Shown: positions 1-5,976 of the stretch, piece after piece
How the letters are laid out: each line of letters begins with the position of its first letter
How positions within the stretch are numbered: position 1 is the first letter of the stretch
From: Paenibacillus sp. UBA6285
GTDB taxonomy: Bacteria > Bacillota > Bacilli > Paenibacillales > Paenibacillaceae
Assembly (NCBI GenBank): GCA_002438345.1
Contig: DJUJ01000011.1
Coordinates: 1,597-8,752, forward strand
Direction of reading: 5' to 3'
Length of the DNA stretch: 7,156 nt
The notes under the pieces: generated by a model
The model's input: only the letters and a program-made list of their open reading frames with translations
Databases searched by the model: none
What the model was told of the DNA's origin: nothing
Program-made: the position numbers and the translations under genes

Positions 1-76
1 AAACTCTGTTAAATGATGCGGTTGAGAGAGCGGTCTGGATGAAAGATACGATGGCTGCATTAGTGATATTCAATAT

Positions 77-116
77 ACGGCTTCCTCGTTCTTCAGGCGG
101 GAGAAGCCGTTTTGTT
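77..116 (+). terminator. Probable intrinsic terminator of an upstream gene
   Basis: An 8-bp perfect inverted repeat, ACGGCTTC at 77-84 and GAAGCCGT at 103-110, encloses an 18-nt loop and runs into TTTTGTTGT. The long loop and interrupted T tract make it weaker than the terminator at 5772. It fits the end of a gene lying left of the window, so the decarboxylase gene would need its own promoter. I could not identify that upstream gene; the first bases contain stops in two forward frames (10-12 and 14-16). Confidence 0.5.
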
Positions 117-203
117 GTCCAGCGGGCTGCTTTTGTACTGAGGCGTAGGCGTTTCCGAATATTTACGTTAAAATAGAAGGAACCCTATGGGAAGGAATTT
201 AAT

Positions 204-1745
204 ATGAATAATTTACAACGTTGTAGGGCGCCTATATACGAAATGCTGGAACAATATAGAATTATGGGTAATATATCATATCATGTGCCAGGGCATAAAA
301 ATGGAGAGGCATATGACGGCGATGCAGGCGCTGGTTTTCTAGATGAGGTTATGAAGTATGATGTTACGGAAATTACCGGCACGGATGATCTTCATCATCC
401 TGAGGGAGTCATCAAGGAAGCTCAAGAGTTGGCAGCAGATTGCTTTGGAGCAGAGGAAAGCTTTTTTCTGGTTGGAGGGAGCACAGCTGGCAATCTGGCT
501 CTTATTCTAACCGCTTGTCCCGAGCCTGGAATGATTATGATTCTTCAACGCAATGTGCATAAGTCAGTCATTCATGGACTGATGTTGGCTGGAGTACGCG
601 CTGTTTTTTTGGAACCGCTGATTGACCCTCTTAGCGGCTTAGCAGTGGCGCCGGCGGCAGAAGCGGTGAAGGCTGCTCTTGCAGCCTACCCTGAAGCCGC
701 AGTTGTACTTGTTACCATGCCGAATTACTACGGCATGGGTAGTGACCTTGCGCCCCTCGCGCGTATCTGCCACGACAGCGGTGTACCGCTGCTTGTGGAT
801 GAAGCGCACGGGGCGCATTACGGGCAGCACCCGGCGCTGCCTACCGGGGCACTTGCTTGTGGCGCGGACGGCGTCGTGCAGTCCACGCACAAGATGCTCA
901 CAGCGATGACCATGGGCGCTATGCTGCATGTTCAAGGGCCGCGGCTCGACCGCGCCCTGCTCCGGCAGCGGCTCGCCATGGTGCAGAGCTCCAGCCCATC
1001 ATATCCTATGATGGCGTCGCTGGATCTTGCCCGGCGGCTGCTGCACAGCCGGGGCAGTGGTGCCTTCACGGCGGGGCTGGCCGCCGTGGACGTCCTGCGG
1101 CGCGGCCTCGCCGAGCTGCCGCGCTTCGGGCTGGTGCAGCCGGCAGAGCCGCTGCACCTAAATACGCCGCTTGATTCTATGGCGGCGTACGTGACACAGG
1201 ACCCCTTCAAAGTCGTCATTTATGACGCCACCGGGGTCCTGAGCGGCTTCGAGCTGCAGCGCAGGCTCGAGGCTAAGGGTTGCGTGCCGGAGATGAGCGA
1301 TGACCGACACGTAGTGCTGCTGTTTAGCCTCGGATCGAAGGCTGAAGATGCAGCTAGGCTACTACAGGTGCTGCGGGAAATAGATTCGGAGGAACCTTCC
1401 GAATCACCGCTCGCCCCGGACATATCAGAATCCCGCAATATTTCCACGTGGAACAATTTTGATTCTTTACAAATCTCAGCGCCTGTCTCCTTCTCATTGA
1501 AGCCGGTGTCAGCTAATGAGATAGAAAGCATTGATCTTGAACATTGCGTGGGGAGAGTGGCGGCTGAGATGGTTATTCCATATCCGCCGGGCATCCCGAT
1601 ATTATATCCGGGTGAAGTGATCACAGATCAGATCCAAAGAAGGCTGGCTGGTTTAGCTAAAGGAGGCGCCAAATTTCAGGCTTGTGCTGATCCGGTCTTG
1701 CAGCGTATTGAGGTATACAACATTCAGAAGGGCGGAGAAGCATAA
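204..1745 (+). CDS. yaaO: Orn/Lys/Arg decarboxylase family protein (YaaO-like), PLP-dependent
   Basis: A 513-residue fold-type I PLP enzyme of the bacterial Orn/Lys/Arg decarboxylase family, cytosolic, expected to decarboxylate a basic amino acid; substrate cannot be read from sequence. Residues 26-33 carry the family's YHVPGHKN, 90-97 VGGSTAGN binds cofactor phosphate, 198-205 VDEAHGAH supplies the Asp for the pyridine nitrogen (D199) and a stacking His (H202), and 227-230 STHK supplies the Schiff-base lysine K230. A low-complexity linker (about 392-436) leads to the C-terminal domain with YPPGIPILYPGE at 460-471. Length is slightly above the roughly 480-490 residues of B. subtilis YaaO and SpeA. 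ATG 204 has the ribosome site GGGAAGGAA at 189-197. Its stop touches the tmk GTG, implying co-transcription. All catalytic motifs are intact. The middle (about 640-1380) is much richer in GC than the ends. YaaO is the B. subtilis locus equivalent; true SpeA activity is unproven. Confidence 0.9.
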   Translation: MNNLQRCRAPIYEMLEQYRIMGNISYHVPGHKNGEAYDGDAGAGFLDEVMKYDVTEITGTDDLHHPEGVIKEAQELAADCFGAEESFFLVGGSTAGNLALILTACPEPGMIMILQRNVHKSVIHGLMLAGVRAVFLEPLIDPLSGLAVAPAAEAVKAALAAYPEAAVVLVTMPNYYGMGSDLAPLARICHDSGVPLLVDEAHGAHYGQHPALPTGALACGADGVVQSTHKMLTAMTMGAMLHVQGPRLDRALLRQRLAMVQSSSPSYPMMASLDLARRLLHSRGSGAFTAGLAAVDVLRRGLAELPRFGLVQPAEPLHLNTPLDSMAAYVTQDPFKVVIYDATGVLSGFELQRRLEAKGCVPEMSDDRHVVLLFSLGSKAEDAARLLQVLREIDSEEPSESPLAPDISESRNISTWNNFDSLQISAPVSFSLKPVSANEIESIDLEHCVGRVAAEMVIPYPPGIPILYPGEVITDQIQRRLAGLAKGGAKFQACADPVLQRIEVYNIQKGGEA

Positions 1746-2387
1746 GTGGGAAGAGAAGGTTTCTTCATAACATTAGAAGGGGGCGAAGGCTCCGGAAAAA
1801 CAACTGTACTGGGAAGAGTAGCAGCCTATTTGCAGAACCGGTCCATGCCTTATCGAATTACACGCGAACCTGGTGGCATTGAAATTGCCGAGAAGATTCG
1901 CTCCATTATTCTAGATCCTGCCCATACAGCGATGGATGCGCGAACAGAGGCATTGCTATACGCAGCATCAAGAAGCCAACATCTCGCCGAAGTAGTTGAA
2001 CCAGCGCTTAGAGAAGGGCTTACAGTGCTCTGTGACCGCTTTGTAGACAGTAGTCTTGTTTATCAAGGACATGCGAGAGGGCTAGGAATTGAAGAAGTAT
2101 GGAGTATTAATCGTTTTGCTATCGGGGACCGTATGCCGGATCTAACCTTTTATCTGGATGTAGATCCAGAGATAGGGTTGTCACGGATTGCAGCGAATCA
2201 AGAACGAGAAGTGAATCGCCTGGATCTAGAGAGTCTTTCTTTTCATCAGAAGGTTCGCGAAGGCTATCAATTATTGGTTGAGGCGAATCCGGACAGAATA
2301 GTAGTTCTAGATGCTAATCGCCCCATTCATATGGTAGAACAAGATATAGTGAGAACACTTGAAGAGAGAGTATTAAAGGGTTTTTAG
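1746..2387 (+). CDS. tmk: Thymidylate kinase (dTMP kinase)
   Basis: Phosphorylates dTMP to dTDP with ATP, the step committing thymidylate to dTTP for DNA synthesis; cytosolic. The 213-residue product has the usual family length. The P-loop is GGEGSGKTT at residues 12-20, the dTMP-binding REPGG is at 40-44, and the DRF-x-DSS motif is at 97-103 (DRFVDSS), continuing into YQGHARGLG. The LID region around 150-160 ends in NRLD, followed by the conserved FHQKVREGY at 166-174, as in Bacillus enzymes. It starts with GTG directly after the decarboxylase TAA, with zero intergenic bases, and its ribosome site GGCGGAG (1731-1737) lies inside the upstream gene, so the two are probably translationally coupled. 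No key residue is missing. Function is very secure. Confidence 0.97.
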   Translation: MGREGFFITLEGGEGSGKTTVLGRVAAYLQNRSMPYRITREPGGIEIAEKIRSIILDPAHTAMDARTEALLYAASRSQHLAEVVEPALREGLTVLCDRFVDSSLVYQGHARGLGIEEVWSINRFAIGDRMPDLTFYLDVDPEIGLSRIAANQEREVNRLDLESLSFHQKVREGYQLLVEANPDRIVVLDANRPIHMVEQDIVRTLEERVLKGF

Positions 2388-2393
2388 GGTGTT

Positions 2394-2426
2394 TTGTCTA
2401 ATATACTAAGAGAAGTGACATATAAT
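2394..2426 (+). promoter_or_regulatory. Possible sigma-A promoter ahead of darA
   Basis: A perfect TATAAT lies at 2421-2426 in the tmk-darA gap. The best -35-like hexamer, TTGTCT at 2394-2399 (4 of 6 matches), is separated by 21 bp, longer than the usual 16-18, and no properly placed TG extended -10 is present. If active, transcription would start near 2433 and give darA a leader of roughly 75 nt containing both hairpins described below. Weakly supported. Confidence 0.3.
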
Positions 2427-2435
2427 TAGGCGTTT

Positions 2436-2840
<405 letters not shown>

Positions 2841-2889
2841 GTATAATATCAATTAGCAAGTCACTTACAAAAGGGGCGGTAGATAACCT

Positions 2890-3333
2890 TTGAAGATCAA
2901 TCCGGGGTATAGGCCCTTAAAGAGTGAGATGACAAATGCAGAAGGGGCTAATAGACCCGTTCAGCAAAAATCGTTCTCTGATGTTTTTCAGCAGCAAAGT
3001 GAACAGAAAACCAAAGATGAACTAAATCGCCAGATCAAAGAAATACAGTCCCAAGGTGATCGTTTATCTAAGTCCATGACGATTCGCGAACTCACCATTT
3101 ACCGGATGATGATCAAAAGGTTTCTGGAAGAAACGGCTCGAAGAGGCGTTACTCTGAAAGAAACACGCGGATGGGATCGACGTGGCCGTGGCAAGCGTTA
3201 CAAGCTGCTTGAGGAAATTGATTCGGCTTTGCTATCTATGGCAGATGATTTGCTGAATAGTGAGCAGGGCCGAATAGATCTGTTGGGACGCGTTGGAGAA
3301 ATCCGCGGGTTGTTAATTAACCTTTCTTTTTAA
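2890..3333 (+). CDS. yaaR: YaaR family protein (DUF327), function unknown
   Basis: A 147-residue soluble, charged protein of the DUF327 family, found at this locus in many Bacillota and without an established biochemical role. The first 45 residues are polar and probably flexible (QQKSFSDVFQQQSEQK at 25-40). Residues 45-85 look helical, and the family signature GDRLSKSMTIRELTIYRMMIKRFLEE falls at 56-81. The C-terminal GEIRGLLINL at 136-145 is the most conserved part. There is no signal peptide or membrane segment. The start is TTG 2890, chosen because MKIN matches the N-terminus of B. subtilis YaaR and the ribosome site AAGGGGCGG lies at 2871-2879, 10 nt upstream. Its constant position between darA and holB hints at a link to replication or c-di-AMP signalling, but that is inference only. 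Confidence 0.9.
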   Translation: MKINPGYRPLKSEMTNAEGANRPVQQKSFSDVFQQQSEQKTKDELNRQIKEIQSQGDRLSKSMTIRELTIYRMMIKRFLEETARRGVTLKETRGWDRRGRGKRYKLLEEIDSALLSMADDLLNSEQGRIDLLGRVGEIRGLLINLSF

Positions 3334-3379
3334 AATATAAGAAAGTATAAGTTTCACACTATACTTTATCCTTATATTT
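3333..3379 (+). repeat. Long AT-rich imperfect palindrome between yaaR and holB
   Basis: AAATATAAG (3333-3341) pairs with CTTATATTT (3371-3379), and inside it AAAGTATA (3342-3349) pairs with TATACTTT (3360-3367). That gives 17 base pairs with one 3-nt bulge (ATC, 3368-3370) and a 10-nt loop. It begins in the yaaR stop codon. It could act as an mRNA 3'-end stabiliser or weak terminator, or bind a protein as DNA; no uninterrupted T tract longer than three follows, so efficient termination is doubtful. Confidence 0.6.
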
Positions 3380-3396
3380 CTCGATTAATCACTTAC

Positions 3397-3422
3397 CGTC
3401 CTTATGAGGACGCCGAAGGCGT
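3397..3422 (+). promoter_or_regulatory. Two overlapping, mutually exclusive hairpins ahead of holB
   Basis: CGTCCT-TATG-AGGACG (3397-3412) is a perfect 6-bp stem with a tetraloop. ACGCC-GAA-GGCGT (3410-3422) is a 5-bp GC-rich stem with a triloop, followed by TTATG. They share ACG at 3410-3412, so both cannot form at once. The layout resembles an attenuator, but the second stem lacks a proper T tract. The holB ribosome site begins 18 nt downstream of the second stem. Confidence 0.4.
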
Positions 3423-3450
3423 TTATGCTTAAAAGTTTTGGGAGGAAATT

Positions 3451-4425
3451 ATGCCTTTTCATGATATAGTAGGCCAGGAGAATGCCAAGCGGCTACTCCA
3501 AAATGCCTTGCGCAAAGAAGCTGTGAGTCATGCTTATTTATTTACAGGGCCGGCAGGCAGTGGACAAATGAAAACGGCGCTGATGTTTGCCCAAGCTATA
3601 TTTTGTACCCAGAGCAAGGACGATGCCTGTGGGGAATGCCTGGAGTGCCGGAAAGTAGAGCATGGAAACCACCCTGATTTGTCACTGCTGCAGCCAGATG
3701 GAGCAAGTATTAAAATAGATCAAATCCGTGAGCTGCAGCGCGTCTTTTCCTATCGGTCAGAGGGTGTGAATCCGAAAGTATATATCATAGATGGAGCAGA
3801 CAAAATGACGGTACAAGCTGCCAATAGTCTGCTGAAATTTCTGGAGGAGCCACCAGCTCCGGCTGTTGGAATCTTAATATCTGATAATAGTCGTTCCTTA
3901 TTGCCAACGATTCAGTCACGGACCCAGCGGATTCCATTTAGTCCGTTAAATCCGGACACTATGCTCCAAGCTCTGGCAAGTGAGGGCGTTCCGATACCCT
4001 TAGCTCGATGTGCAGTATCACTTAGTTCAGGACTTGATGGTTGCAGGAAACTTTTGGAACAGAATTGGTTTGCAGAAATGAGAAATGTAATGTTACAATT
4101 AGCTAAGGAGTCCTTAGGCAAGGGCAGCTCCGCGGTAGCAACTGCTGGGCAGAAGCTGTTCAAGACCGGGCTCGCTGAACATTTGGATATCCTTTTCAGC
4201 ATGTTCCATCTATGGTTTAAAGATATGCTCTACTTCCTGTACCGTAAGCATGAAAGTATCGTTTTCATAGATCAGTTAGACTTTATTTCCAGGCATGCCC
4301 GTCTACGGAGTGCGGAACAATGGGTGGCTTACATGGGATTTGCTGCAGAGAGTACTAAGAAGCTGCGGTCCAATGCCAATGCCCAGTTGTGTCTGGAGCA
4401 GTTCTTAATCCGACTGGAAAGTTAA
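3451..4425 (+). CDS. holB: DNA polymerase III, delta' subunit
   Basis: Delta' is the stator subunit of the clamp loader, which with tau/gamma and delta opens the DnaN sliding clamp and loads it on primed DNA. The 324-residue protein has the AAA+ layout: N-terminal VGQENAKRLLQNAL at 7-20, SHAYLFTGPAGSG at 26-38, a zinc module C52-x7-C60-x2-C63-x2-C66, the Walker B-like YIIDGADKM at 111-119, NSLLKFLEEPP at 125-135, and the SRC-motif equivalent QSRT at 155-158 with the arginine finger R157 kept. The helical collar domain occupies about 200-324. The Walker A lysine position is Q39 (GPAGSGQMKT), so nucleotide binding at this subunit is doubtful; delta' is not the ATPase in known loaders. ATG 3451 has the strong ribosome site GGGAGGAA (3440-3447). 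The next gene is 139 bp away. Confidence 0.95.
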   Translation: MPFHDIVGQENAKRLLQNALRKEAVSHAYLFTGPAGSGQMKTALMFAQAIFCTQSKDDACGECLECRKVEHGNHPDLSLLQPDGASIKIDQIRELQRVFSYRSEGVNPKVYIIDGADKMTVQAANSLLKFLEEPPAPAVGILISDNSRSLLPTIQSRTQRIPFSPLNPDTMLQALASEGVPIPLARCAVSLSSGLDGCRKLLEQNWFAEMRNVMLQLAKESLGKGSSAVATAGQKLFKTGLAEHLDILFSMFHLWFKDMLYFLYRKHESIVFIDQLDFISRHARLRSAEQWVAYMGFAAESTKKLRSNANAQLCLEQFLIRLES

Positions 4426-4435
4426 AGGATTAGTT

Positions 4436-4531
4436 ATGATATATCCTCCGGATGTCGCTTTACCTGGAAGTATCGTTTTAACAGACGAGGAAGGACAAGC
4501 ATGGATCATCAGGGAGCGGACATGCCCATAG
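4436..4531 (+). CDS. Possible 31-residue small ORF between holB and ricT
   Basis: ATG 4436 opens a 31-codon frame ending in TAG 4529-4531. AAGGA at 4425-4429 overlaps the holB stop and lies 6 nt before the ATG, a well-placed ribosome site, so translation could be coupled to holB. The product starts MIYPPDVALPGSIVL and continues TDEEGQAWIIRERTCP: no membrane segment, no signal peptide, one cysteine. I do not recognise it. It is in the same frame as ricT but separated from it by TAG and a TAA at 4559, so it is not an N-terminal extension. It may be chance, a decayed gene or a short leader peptide. Confidence 0.35.
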   Translation: MIYPPDVALPGSIVLTDEEGQAWIIRERTCP

Positions 4532-4550
4532 GTTCCTTTTACCGGCAAAC

Positions 4551-4557
4551 AAGGGGG
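4551..4557 (+). promoter_or_regulatory. Ribosome binding site supporting the TTG start of ricT
   Basis: AAGGGGG lies 7 nt before TTG 4565. An in-frame TAA at 4559-4561 rules out any earlier start, and the next in-frame ATG would remove the conserved N-terminus. Confidence 0.8.
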
Positions 4558-4564
4558 TTAATTT

Positions 4565-5365
4565 TTGTACAGCGTAGTAGGTGTCCGTTTTAAAAAAGCG
4601 GGTAAAATATATTATTTCGATCCACTTGATTTTCCGATTGAACGGGATCAATATGTTATAGTGGAGACAGCACGTGGGGTTGAATACGGTAAAGTTGTCG
4701 TAGGCAAAAAAGAGGTGGAAGAATCCGACGTAGTATTGCCTCTCAAAAAAGTGATGCGTATTGCCGGCGAAACCGACGCACGCGTGGTTGAGGAGAACAA
4801 AGGGGCTGCTAAAGAGGCATTTACCACCTGTTTAAATAAAATACGCGACCATGGTCTCAAAATGAAGCTCGTCGATGTAGAGTTTACTTTTGATCGTAAC
4901 AAGATTATATTTTATTTTACAGCCGAGGGACGCGTCGACTTTAGAGAATTGGTCAAAGATCTGGCAAGTATCTTCCGGACCCGCATTGAGCTTCGACAAA
5001 TTGGGGTACGTGATGAGGCCAAAATGCTAGGTGGACTTGGACCTTGTGGACGAGTGCTTTGTTGCTCATCTTGGTTAGGGGATTTTGAACCCGTATCCAT
5101 AAAAATGGCCAAGGATCAGAACCTTTCACTTAATCCGACGAAAATTTCTGGACTATGTGGGCGTCTGATGTGTTGTTTGAAATTTGAGCATGACAATTAT
5201 GAGAGTGTAAAGGAAGAAATGCCAGCGGTCGGCAAGATTGTCGTGACCTCATTGGGGGATGGCAAAGTAGTAGGACTTAATGCCGGAAGCCGTACGGTTC
5301 ATGTACAGTTGTTTGAAGTGGGCAAGGTTAAGGAACTTCCAATGGATGATGTTGTCGTCAAGTAA
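4565..5365 (+). CDS. ricT: RicT / YaaT, PSP1-domain subunit of the Y-complex
   Basis: RicT forms, with RicA (YmcA) and RicF (YlbF), the Y-complex that works with RNase Y in maturing several mRNAs and is needed in B. subtilis for normal sporulation, competence and biofilm formation; the complex carries [4Fe-4S] clusters. The 266-residue protein opens MYSVVGVRFKKAGKIYYFDP, nearly the B. subtilis N-terminus, which together with an upstream in-frame stop fixes TTG 4565. The PSP1 core spans about 60-145 (KLVDVEFTFDRNKIIFYFTA at 101-120). Cysteines cluster in GPCGRVLCC (C161, C166, C167) and GLCGRLMCC (C198, C203, C204), the expected cluster-binding region, all present. RicA and RicF are encoded elsewhere. 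yabA follows after 30 bp, so the two are probably co-transcribed. The C-terminus is a little shorter than the roughly 275-residue B. subtilis form. Role in this organism is inferred from homology. Confidence 0.95.
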   Translation: MYSVVGVRFKKAGKIYYFDPLDFPIERDQYVIVETARGVEYGKVVVGKKEVEESDVVLPLKKVMRIAGETDARVVEENKGAAKEAFTTCLNKIRDHGLKMKLVDVEFTFDRNKIIFYFTAEGRVDFRELVKDLASIFRTRIELRQIGVRDEAKMLGGLGPCGRVLCCSSWLGDFEPVSIKMAKDQNLSLNPTKISGLCGRLMCCLKFEHDNYESVKEEMPAVGKIVVTSLGDGKVVGLNAGSRTVHVQLFEVGKVKELPMDDVVVK

Positions 5366-5395
5366 ACCATATAAGGTTACTTTCGGGGTGGAAAC

Positions 5396-5761
5396 TTGGA
5401 GAAGAAAAATATATTTGCACACATGCAGGATATGGAAGCACAGATGGAAACGATGCGCGCCAATCTTGGAGAATGGAAACAGACGGTAAAAGAACTGATG
5501 GAAGCTAATCAGAGGTTAACTCTGGAGAATGAACAGCTTCGCAAAATTTTAAAGCGGGATGCACCTTTGGATCCTACCGTAGATTCTGCGGAGGCGGAAG
5601 CTCTTTTGGCTGCCGGAGAGGGAACAGAAGAGGTTGTCGGGGAAGGTTATGACAACTTGGCCCGACTTTACCATGAAGGCTTTCACATCTGTAATGTTTA
5701 TTTTGGACATTTACGCACGGAAGGTGATTGTCTGTTCTGTCTTTTTTTTCTTAATAAATGA
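5396..5761 (+). CDS. yabA: Replication initiation control protein YabA
   Basis: YabA restrains chromosome replication by binding the initiator DnaA and the sliding clamp DnaN. The 121-residue product shows the family layout: an N-terminal coiled coil (about 5-53, with heptad-like [12 protein letters not shown] and ENEQLRKIL) that oligomerises, an acidic alanine-rich linker (55-80), and a C-terminal zinc domain starting [19 protein letters not shown] at 82-100. Zinc ligands are H97, C99, C112 and C115 (CLFC). Start is TTG 5396, since MEKKNIF aligns with the MDKKELF start of the B. subtilis protein; the upstream GGGGTGG (5385-5391) is a modest ribosome site with short spacing. An 8-T run (5742-5749) encodes the residues after CLFC, replacing the usual Ser by Phe. 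The gene ends 10 bp before a strong terminator, closing the operon. Confidence 0.94.
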   Translation: MEKKNIFAHMQDMEAQMETMRANLGEWKQTVKELMEANQRLTLENEQLRKILKRDAPLDPTVDSAEAEALLAAGEGTEEVVGEGYDNLARLYHEGFHICNVYFGHLRTEGDCLFCLFFLNK

Positions 5762-5771
5762 GGATATCCAG

Positions 5772-5801
5772 CCGTAGGAGATTGATCCTACGGTTTTTTT
5801 T
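5772..5801 (+). terminator. Strong rho-independent terminator after yabA
   Basis: CCGTAGGA (5772-5779) and TCCTACGG (5786-5793) form a perfect 8-bp stem with a 6-nt GATTGA loop, followed directly by eight T residues (5794-5801). This marks the end of the transcript carrying holB, ricT and yabA, and implies a separate promoter for the methyltransferase genes downstream. Confidence 0.95.
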
Positions 5802-5822
5802 GAATTTTAGCAAATAGACTGG

Positions 5823-5957
5823 GCAAAACATATGCTTACGAAGTAAGTTTTGTCTCGATGATTTATTCAATGAAGCTGCGCTAAACAAAACAAAGTCTAT
5901 GCTTACGAAGCAGTTTTGTTTCGATGATTAATCAATGAAGTCAATGCTCAACAAAAC
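5823..5957. repeat. Two-copy tandem repeat (about 66-bp period) with alternating complementary heptamers
   Basis: Shared blocks, copy 1 and copy 2: TATGCTTACGAAG (5831-5843, 5898-5910), GTTTTGT (5847-5853, 5913-5919), TCGATGATT (5855-5863, 5921-5929), CAATGAAG (5868-5875, 5933-5940) and ACAAAAC (5885-5891, 5951-5957). A near-match to the last (GCAAAAC, 5823-5829) opens the array. Because ACAAAAC is the complement of GTTTTGT, each heptamer can pair with its left or right neighbour. The array fills almost all the spacer and ends 4 nt before the trmN6 ribosome site. No open frame, transposase or target duplication is visible. The function is unknown; it may be a dispersed intergenic element. Confidence 0.75.
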
Positions 5958-5961
5958 TTTT

Positions 5962-5966
5962 AGGAG
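5962..5966 (+). promoter_or_regulatory. Ribosome binding site fixing the trmN6 start
   Basis: AGGAG lies 10 nt before ATG 5977. An earlier in-frame ATG at 5935 sits inside the tandem repeat without a comparable site and would translate repeat sequence, so ATG 5977 is preferred. Confidence 0.8.
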
Positions 5967-5976
5967 ATTACATTAC

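Noticed and set aside
146..174. Promoter for the decarboxylase gene: TAGGCG (146-151), 17 bp, TAAAAT (169-174)
   Set aside because: The -10 matches 5 of 6 but the -35 only 3 of 6; a promoter is expected here but this one is not convincing.
39..176. Frame opening ATG 39 and ending TAG 174-176, 45 codons, with frame open back to base 3
   Set aside because: It reads straight through the terminator-like hairpin at 77-116 and ends in an Arg-rich stretch with no recognisable motif; more likely non-coding.
932..1624. Several long reverse-strand and alternative-frame open frames across the decarboxylase gene
   Set aside because: The GC-rich core depletes stop codons in all frames; the + frame has intact PLP-enzyme motifs and the others are Arg/Ser/Ala-rich without motifs.
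2842..2847. TATAAT just after the darA stop as a promoter for yaaR
   Set aside because: No -35-like hexamer at 16-18 bp upstream; AT-rich gap makes a chance match likely.
5807..5836. Promoter for trmN6: TTAGCA (5807-5812), 18 bp, TATGCT (5831-5836)
   Set aside because: Each hexamer matches only 4 of 6 and the -10 lies in the repeat core; recorded as possible but unsupported.
5823..5957. CRISPR array or insertion sequence end
   Set aside because: Only two units, similarity extends across the whole unit instead of alternating with unique spacers, and no transposase or cas gene is nearby.
5935..5976. Upstream ATG giving the trmN6 product 14 extra residues
   Set aside because: The extension translates the tandem repeat and lacks a ribosome site; ATG 5977 has AGGAG at 5962-5966 and fits family length.
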